A stretch of DNA of 9,212 nt. Origin: JAKPRU01 sp029568995. GTDB lineage: Bacteria; Hinthialibacterota; Hinthialibacteria; Hinthialibacterales; JAKPRU01. Shown piece by piece: positions 5,181 through 9,212 of the stretch (positions are counted from its first letter, which is position 1; every line of letters begins with the position of its first letter). A program made the translations under genes and the position numbers. The notes beneath the pieces are model-generated. The model was not told the DNA's origin, ran no database searches, and was given only the letters and a program-made list of their open reading frames with translations. The stretch covers positions 1 through 9,212 of the forward strand of contig DAOMHQ010000199.1 of assembly GCA_035430965.1 (NCBI GenBank), written 5' to 3'.

Positions 5181-7685
5181 ATGACATCAAAGACTCTCGA
5201 TCTTTCCCCGGCGCGATGGATCTGGTATCCCTCCGGGCGCTGCCTGCAAAACACATTTGTTCTGTTTCGTCGCGAATTGGACCTTTCTGGTGCTCCCAAA
5301 GCGGCAACCGGGTGGGTTGTTGCAGACAGCCGTTACCGCCTGTTTGTGAACGGGCAACGGGTTCAGTGGGGACCCGCACCGGCGGACCCGCAACACCTGG
5401 AGGCCGATCCGCTGGATCTGACATCCCTTCTTCATCCGGGCAAGAATGTTATTGGCTGCGAAGTACTCTTCTACGGGCGCGGGGAAGGTACCTGGCCGCT
5501 CGGCAAACCGGGATTCCTGTTTCAACTGGATATCGAAACAGCAGACGGGAATACGAGATCTCTCGTCTCCGATTCATCCTGGCAAGCGCACATGGCGCGC
5601 TCCTGGCAGCCGGGACATTACACCCGCTGGTACCTGAGAGCCTTGCAGGAGGAATTTGACGCCCGCCTGTATCCGTATGGCTGGACCACCGCCGGATTTG
5701 TCCCCGATGCGGACTGGCTGCTTGCCATGGAACAGAACTGCCCCGCCGACATGCCGGTTCTCTGTTCCACTTATGATGACTACATGATGGATATCATCGG
5801 GGACAAAGACCGTTGCGACCTCTCTCCGCGGAGTATTCCTCTACTGAACGAGGAATTGATTCCAGTCAAGAATCTATCTGAATCCCTATGGATTGCCTGG
5901 GATCGTCCTCCACGGGAGTATTTCGATTGCCGGACACCGAATGCATTCCGCGCGGTCGGCTCACCGTGCGCCGATGAGACGGGGCCGGGGAAATGGCGCG
6001 TTGTCCTCGACGGAACCCGTGGCGCAGCATTGACGTTTGAACTTGCCGAACAGATTGTCGGTTGGCCCTATTTCACGATCCATGCACCCGCTGGAACCGT
6101 TGTGGAATTATTGGTACACGAGGCGCACGAAACTGGCGGCCCACCCCTTCTGAATACCCATTGGGAATCCTGGTCACGATTCGTTTGTAAAGAAGGCGAG
6201 AACACCTTCGAGCCGTTCGACTATGAATCGTTACGATGGCTGCAACTACACATTCACGGCATAGTTGGGGAAGTCCGAATTGAGCGAGTCGGTGTCCGAC
6301 GTCGGATTTTTCCCTGGCCTCATATCCCGCAAGTATCCTGCTCCGATCCGGATTTGCAGAGTCTTCTGGATGCCTCGATCAATACGCTGCACAACTCGGC
6401 GCAGGAGACTCTTGTGGACGGCATGGCGCGGGAACGCCAGCAATACAGCGGCGATTGCGGTCATCAGGCTCACGCGATCTACTTCGCGTTCGGTGAGACA
6501 CGTCTTCCCGGACGATATATCCATACCTATAGTCAAGGGATAACTCATGAAGGGTATTTTCTGGATTGCTGGCCTGCGTATGATCGTCTCTGCCGCGTGA
6601 TGCAGCGCCAACTCTTTCTGTCCAAGTGGGGACCCATTCTCGATCACGGAATCGGATTTGTATTCGATTGCTTTCATCACTACATGTATTCGGGAGATCT
6701 GTCATCCCTGGAGAAACCGTTCGCGGCTCTGACACGGTTTGTAGAGTACTTGCGGAGGATTCGACGATCGGACGGCCTTCTGCCGGTAGAGGATATCGGG
6801 ACGCCGTGTGTGTGGATGGATCACATCGCGTATCAACAGACACGGCATAAGAAATGCGCGTTCAATCTGTATGCCTCGGCCATGCTGGAGAATGCTTTCG
6901 CGCCTCTTTGCATGGCTTTCGGGGATACCGGTCTGGCTCGCGATTCGCAGTCGCTTGCCCGGGAGATCCTGGAATCTGCGGTGAAGCATTTCTGGCATCC
7001 TGAACGAGGCCTGTTTTGTGTGAATCTGCCGTGGCGATCCGAGGAACGAGAGGATCGTTTCTGTGACCGGTCTCTCGCAACCTCTATCCTTTTCAATCAA
7101 TGTCCCGGTGATAGAACAGAGGCTGCATTGCGGATGCTGGTGGAATGCCCGCCGGAGATGGGATTCTCCTATCCGGCAAATGCCGGTTGGCGTCTCTGGG
7201 CGCTGGCGAAGGCGGGACGAATAGATGTCATTCTGAAAGATTTCCGCGAGCGGTGGGCCACCATGGATTCGGTTCGACTCAACAACACCTTGCAGGAAGA
7301 CTGGGATGCCAGGCCGGATTCTACCGCCTCGGAATGGAGTCATTGCCCGGTCGCCCCGCTTTACCTGTTCTACATGGCAGTTGCAGGGATTCGACCGTTG
7401 GCGCCCGGATTCTCCCGTTGCGAAATCCGTCCGCAGTTGGGCGATCTGGAACACGTGAGCCTTGTCGCGCACACCGCGTCGGGACCGATTCGGTTTGAGT
7501 CGGATGGAAAGCCAGGCAGTCGCTCTCTCCGCATTCAGCTGCCCGAGCGTTGCAGCGCCGAGTTGATCCTCCCTGCGGATGAGCACGTGGATCTGTCCTC
7601 ACTGCCCTCCCCCGTTCCGCCGGGGCACAAGCGTTACGCCCTGCCTTCGGGAAAGGAGACGGCGTTGCAGTTGAGGACGGTTTAG
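5181..7685 (+). CDS. Alpha-L-rhamnosidase, glycoside hydrolase family GH78
   Basis: The ATG at 5181 is chosen because GGAG at 5171-5174 sits 6 bases upstream and the conserved ARWIWYP begin follows at once. Open frame reaches back to 4935 and to an ATG at 5169, but it overlaps the mutarotase gene. The 834-residue protein has an N-terminal beta-sandwich region (about 10-160, with SRYRLFVNGQRV) of the type found in bacterial rhamnosidases. Further beta domains run to about 375, an (alpha/alpha)6 six-hairpin catalytic barrel spans about 385-740, and a C-terminal beta domain covers about 740-834. The GH78 acidic motif is present as D413-GMAR-E418-RQQYSG-D425, with the 5- and 12-residue spacing of the family. 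E418 is the likely general acid, and E706 in TLQEDWD is the best candidate general base. It inverts and releases terminal alpha-L-rhamnose. No signal peptide is visible, so it probably acts in the cytoplasm on imported oligosaccharides or glycosides. It follows the mutarotase by 52 bp, probably in the same operon. Confidence 0.92.
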   Translation: MTSKTLDLSPARWIWYPSGRCLQNTFVLFRRELDLSGAPKAATGWVVADSRYRLFVNGQRVQWGPAPADPQHLEADPLDLTSLLHPGKNVIGCEVLFYGRGEGTWPLGKPGFLFQLDIETADGNTRSLVSDSSWQAHMARSWQPGHYTRWYLRALQEEFDARLYPYGWTTAGFVPDADWLLAMEQNCPADMPVLCSTYDDYMMDIIGDKDRCDLSPRSIPLLNEELIPVKNLSESLWIAWDRPPREYFDCRTPNAFRAVGSPCADETGPGKWRVVLDGTRGAALTFELAEQIVGWPYFTIHAPAGTVVELLVHEAHETGGPPLLNTHWESWSRFVCKEGENTFEPFDYESLRWLQLHIHGIVGEVRIERVGVRRRIFPWPHIPQVSCSDPDLQSLLDASINTLHNSAQETLVDGMARERQQYSGDCGHQAHAIYFAFGETRLPGRYIHTYSQGITHEGYFLDCWPAYDRLCRVMQRQLFLSKWGPILDHGIGFVFDCFHHYMYSGDLSSLEKPFAALTRFVEYLRRIRRSDGLLPVEDIGTPCVWMDHIAYQQTRHKKCAFNLYASAMLENAFAPLCMAFGDTGLARDSQSLAREILESAVKHFWHPERGLFCVNLPWRSEEREDRFCDRSLATSILFNQCPGDRTEAALRMLVECPPEMGFSYPANAGWRLWALAKAGRIDVILKDFRERWATMDSVRLNNTLQEDWDARPDSTASEWSHCPVAPLYLFYMAVAGIRPLAPGFSRCEIRPQLGDLEHVSLVAHTASGPIRFESDGKPGSRSLRIQLPERCSAELILPADEHVDLSSLPSPVPPGHKRYALPSGKETALQLRTV

Positions 7686-7690
7686 TCCGG

Positions 7691-7724
7691 CCTCTTCGCC
7701 CGGGAGAGGGCTGGGGTGAGGGCG
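7691..7724. repeat. Dispersed CCCTCTCC-GGGAGAGGG-type repeat, copy 1
   Basis: Positions 7700-7724 are identical over 25 bases to 8941-8965, in the same orientation. The left arm CCTCT (7691-7695) can pair with AGAGG (7705-7709). It begins 5 bases after the rhamnosidase stop codon. The GGGAGAGGGCTGGGGTGAGG core is a pattern I know as a very common dispersed intergenic repeat in many bacterial phyla (REP-like). It could form a 3'-end hairpin for the operon mRNA, but no T-run follows. The rest of the gap to 7876 shows no gene. Confidence 0.7.
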
Positions 7725-7876
7725 TTCTTGGTCGCCGGTAGTACCTTGCCTGATTCCATTCTCGTTTGGCTGTATGTCAGGCTAATTCGTTTGCAGAACA
7801 CCAGGTAGACAAGTTGGGTTACTACATACACTGCCAGCCCGTATATCCTGGCAAACGGTTTCTGAAGGGGGAAGAA

Positions 7877-8914
7877 ATGAAAAGGTTTTTTTTTCTTGTT
7901 ATTGTCTGCGGTGTGGCAGGCCCATCTCTTGCAGAACAAGTGGTCACACCTTCGCGACAAGTGGGCTTGCATGGAGAAGACTGGATACACCAAATGGTCT
8001 TCTCTCCGGACGGGAAGCAGATCCTTGCCGGATGTGCGGATGGATCTGTGAAGTTGTGGGACACGGGGACAGGAGCTCTTCTTCGCACATTTCAGCATTG
8101 CGGCATGATCCGCCGCATGATTCGCACGCATCACTTTCATCCGTCTATAGCATTTTCCCCCGACGGAACGAAGATTCTGACCGGGGGCATGAATGGATCA
8201 GGCATTTTGTGGAACGTGGCTGATGGCAAAACTGTCCGCACTTTCTCAGGACCGGAGGGGCGTTTTGAAAATGTCTTGTTTTCTCCCGATGGATCTCGGA
8301 TTGCAGCGCAGGATAGGCATCAGGTAATGGTCTGGAACACGGAAACCTCTCAGCTTGTGCGTTCTATTCCAGGTGGAGGGCGAATCATTGGATTCTCGCC
8401 GGACGGACGCCGTATTCTCATCGACATGAAAGACGGGATGTCCCTATGTGATGTCGAGACCGGTGAAGTAGTCCGCACACTCAGGGCACGTGGCTATCAC
8501 GGCGCTTTCTCGCCGGACGGCTCGAAGGCGATTGTGGGCGTGATTTATGGAATGTCTGCATTGTGGGACCTGAGTACCGGGGATAAGATCTTTGAGTTTC
8601 AACCGCATACGAGTGGTCTCTGGTGCATGAGATTCTCGCCCGATGGCAAGAAGATTATCACCGGCGGAGAAACCTATACCCCGGCGTCCACTTCTGTGGG
8701 AGAAGCGAGAATATGGGACGCAGCAAATGGGGACCTTCTGTTCACTCTCTCCAGTCCCACATACATCGGGAGTACAGTGAGCGCCTTTTTTCTGCCCGAT
8801 GGACAGTCTGTCTTGACAGCAGCCAACGACGGCTCGGTGCTGTACTGGGACATTTCTGGATGCAATGAGATTGACAACATGCGTGTCAATGTCCTTTCAG
8901 GCGATGGTTTCTAA
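7877..8914 (+). CDS. Secreted seven-bladed WD40-repeat protein
   Basis: The start at 7877 follows AAGGGG by 6 bases and begins a clear signal peptide: MKR, then a hydrophobic run FFFLVIVCGVAG, with likely cleavage after Ser-Leu-Ala at residue 19. Open frame upstream to 7766 would bury this signal. The 345-residue product has seven evenly spaced PDG turns: FSPDG at 42-46, 93-97, 135-139, 173-177, 211-215 and 253-257, and FLPDG at 305-309. Most are followed by DGS- or G-rich turns and (L/V/I)W(D/N), as in KLWD (59-62), ILWN (110-113), VWN (152-154), ALWD (228-231), RIWD (278-281) and YWD (323-325). That fits one complete WD40 propeller with little else, apart from a short tail to residue 345. 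No enzymatic or anchoring domain is seen. It is probably a periplasmic or extracellular binding scaffold with unknown partner. It stands alone between two copies of a dispersed repeat, so it need not belong to the rhamnose operon. Confidence 0.9.
   Translation: MKRFFFLVIVCGVAGPSLAEQVVTPSRQVGLHGEDWIHQMVFSPDGKQILAGCADGSVKLWDTGTGALLRTFQHCGMIRRMIRTHHFHPSIAFSPDGTKILTGGMNGSGILWNVADGKTVRTFSGPEGRFENVLFSPDGSRIAAQDRHQVMVWNTETSQLVRSIPGGGRIIGFSPDGRRILIDMKDGMSLCDVETGEVVRTLRARGYHGAFSPDGSKAIVGVIYGMSALWDLSTGDKIFEFQPHTSGLWCMRFSPDGKKIITGGETYTPASTSVGEARIWDAANGDLLFTLSSPTYIGSTVSAFFLPDGQSVLTAANDGSVLYWDISGCNEIDNMRVNVLSGDGF
7886..7894 (+). repeat. T9 homopolymer inside the WD40 signal peptide
   Basis: Nine consecutive T residues encode Phe4-Phe5-Phe6 of the WD40 protein. 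Homopolymers of this length near a start codon are potential slippage sites, and a change of one or two bases would shift the frame immediately and stop production. The tract is seen directly; phase variation is only a possibility. Confidence 0.9.
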
Positions 8915-8930
8915 ACATAGAGTCACTGCC

Positions 8931-8965
8931 CCCTCTCTCTCCGGGAGAGGGCTGGGGTGAGGGCG
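8931..8965. repeat. Dispersed CCCTCTCC-GGGAGAGGG-type repeat, copy 2
   Basis: Positions 8941-8965 repeat 7700-7724 exactly and in the same direction. This copy has the better hairpin: CCCTCTC (8931-8937) pairs with GAGAGGG (8945-8951) around a 7-base loop. It begins 16 bases after the WD40 stop codon. No T-run follows. It fits the same REP-like class as the first copy, and the two bracket the WD40 gene. The remaining bases to the next ribosome-binding site show no gene. Confidence 0.72.
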
Positions 8966-9055
8966 CCAATACATCCCCTCGCCCGCCATTCCTCTTGAGC
9001 CATATCCCATCCCAATGGAAAATCTGTGGAAATATCACGTGGGAGGTGTCACCCG

Positions 9056-9212
9056 ATGAACGAGCAATCCGGACCGAGGGAAGTGACTTTTCAGGATTTC
9101 ATTTTCATGATGTCCACATCGGCCCTGGTCGGCTTGGGGCATGTCCCCAATCCGGTCACCAACAAGTACGAGACAGATCTGGAATCCGTGCGCCAAACCA
9201 TTTCCCTGTTGA
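9056..9212 (+). CDS. DUF1844 domain-containing protein, 3' end cut by the window
   Basis: ATG at 9056 is preceded by GGGAGG (9041-9046) with 9 bases between. The first 52 codons are in view and open, then the window ends. The product begins MNEQSGPREVTFQDFIFMM, continues STSALVGLGHVPNPVTN and ends in DLESVRQTISLL. This matches the DUF1844 (PF08899) pattern as I remember it: (V)TFxDFxxxLxxSALxxLGxxPxP, followed by DLxxARQTIDxLxxL. Members are small cytosolic proteins, usually about 80-130 residues, of unknown function in Planctomycetota, Acidobacteriota, deltaproteobacterial and related lineages. The part seen is most of the domain core. The frame is too short to appear in length-filtered gene calls because it runs off the edge. 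Confidence 0.85.
   Translation, partial: MNEQSGPREVTFQDFIFMMSTSALVGLGHVPNPVTNKYETDLESVRQTISLL

Noticed and set aside
7766..7876. Upstream extension of the WD40 frame to an ATG at 7766
   Set aside because: It would bury the clear signal peptide that begins at 7877, and the 7877 start has its own purine-rich ribosome-binding site.
7691..8965. Paired repeats as a CRISPR array, or as ends of an insertion sequence
   Set aside because: There are only two copies about 1.2 kb apart, in direct orientation, with no transposase between them and no regular spacers.

Overview
The window carries five complete protein-coding genes and one gene cut by the right edge, all on the + strand. No tRNA, rRNA, CRISPR array, transposase or phage gene is visible. 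Base composition is moderately GC-rich, and the genes use ATG starts with recognisable purine-rich ribosome-binding sites. The gene types suggest a Gram-negative, polysaccharide-degrading heterotroph of the Planctomycetota / Lentisphaerota / Hydrogenedentota / Sumerlaeota kind: a secreted NHL-propeller protein with a Thr/Pro-repeat linker, a non-HemE URO-D-family protein, a GH78 rhamnosidase, a secreted WD40 propeller and a DUF1844 protein. The phylum is inferred from general knowledge of where such genes occur together. No marker gene proves it.

Layout. Positions 1-150 form a leader with two good hairpins and a weak candidate promoter. Positions 151-3468 encode a very large secreted protein: signal peptide, six-bladed NHL propeller, Thr/Pro linker, Ig/cadherin-like sandwich domains and two jelly-roll-like modules. 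A 143-bp gap with several palindromes follows. Positions 3612-7685 look like a three-gene operon: a URO-D/cobamide-methyltransferase-like protein, an L-rhamnose mutarotase carried on a lipoprotein signal peptide, and an alpha-L-rhamnosidase of family GH78. The gaps inside this group are 32 and 52 bp, and the second gap contains a perfect GC-rich palindrome. Positions 7877-8914 encode a secreted seven-bladed WD40 protein, flanked on both sides by copies of a 25-bp direct repeat. The last 157 bases begin a DUF1844 gene.

How it works together. The core is rhamnoside use: GH78 releases L-rhamnose from alpha-L-rhamnosides and the mutarotase interconverts its anomers. The URO-D-like protein has a His-x-Cys metal-binding motif and may handle a methyl group, for example from O-methylated sugars, but that is inference. 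The predicted locations are unexpected, because the mutarotase looks exported and lipidated while the rhamnosidase has no signal peptide. The NHL and WD40 proteins are secreted propellers of unknown ligand. No clearly undescribed system was found. The most unusual points are the lipoprotein mutarotase, its pairing with a URO-D paralogue that lacks the expected third metal-ligand Cys, and the repeat-flanked WD40 gene.
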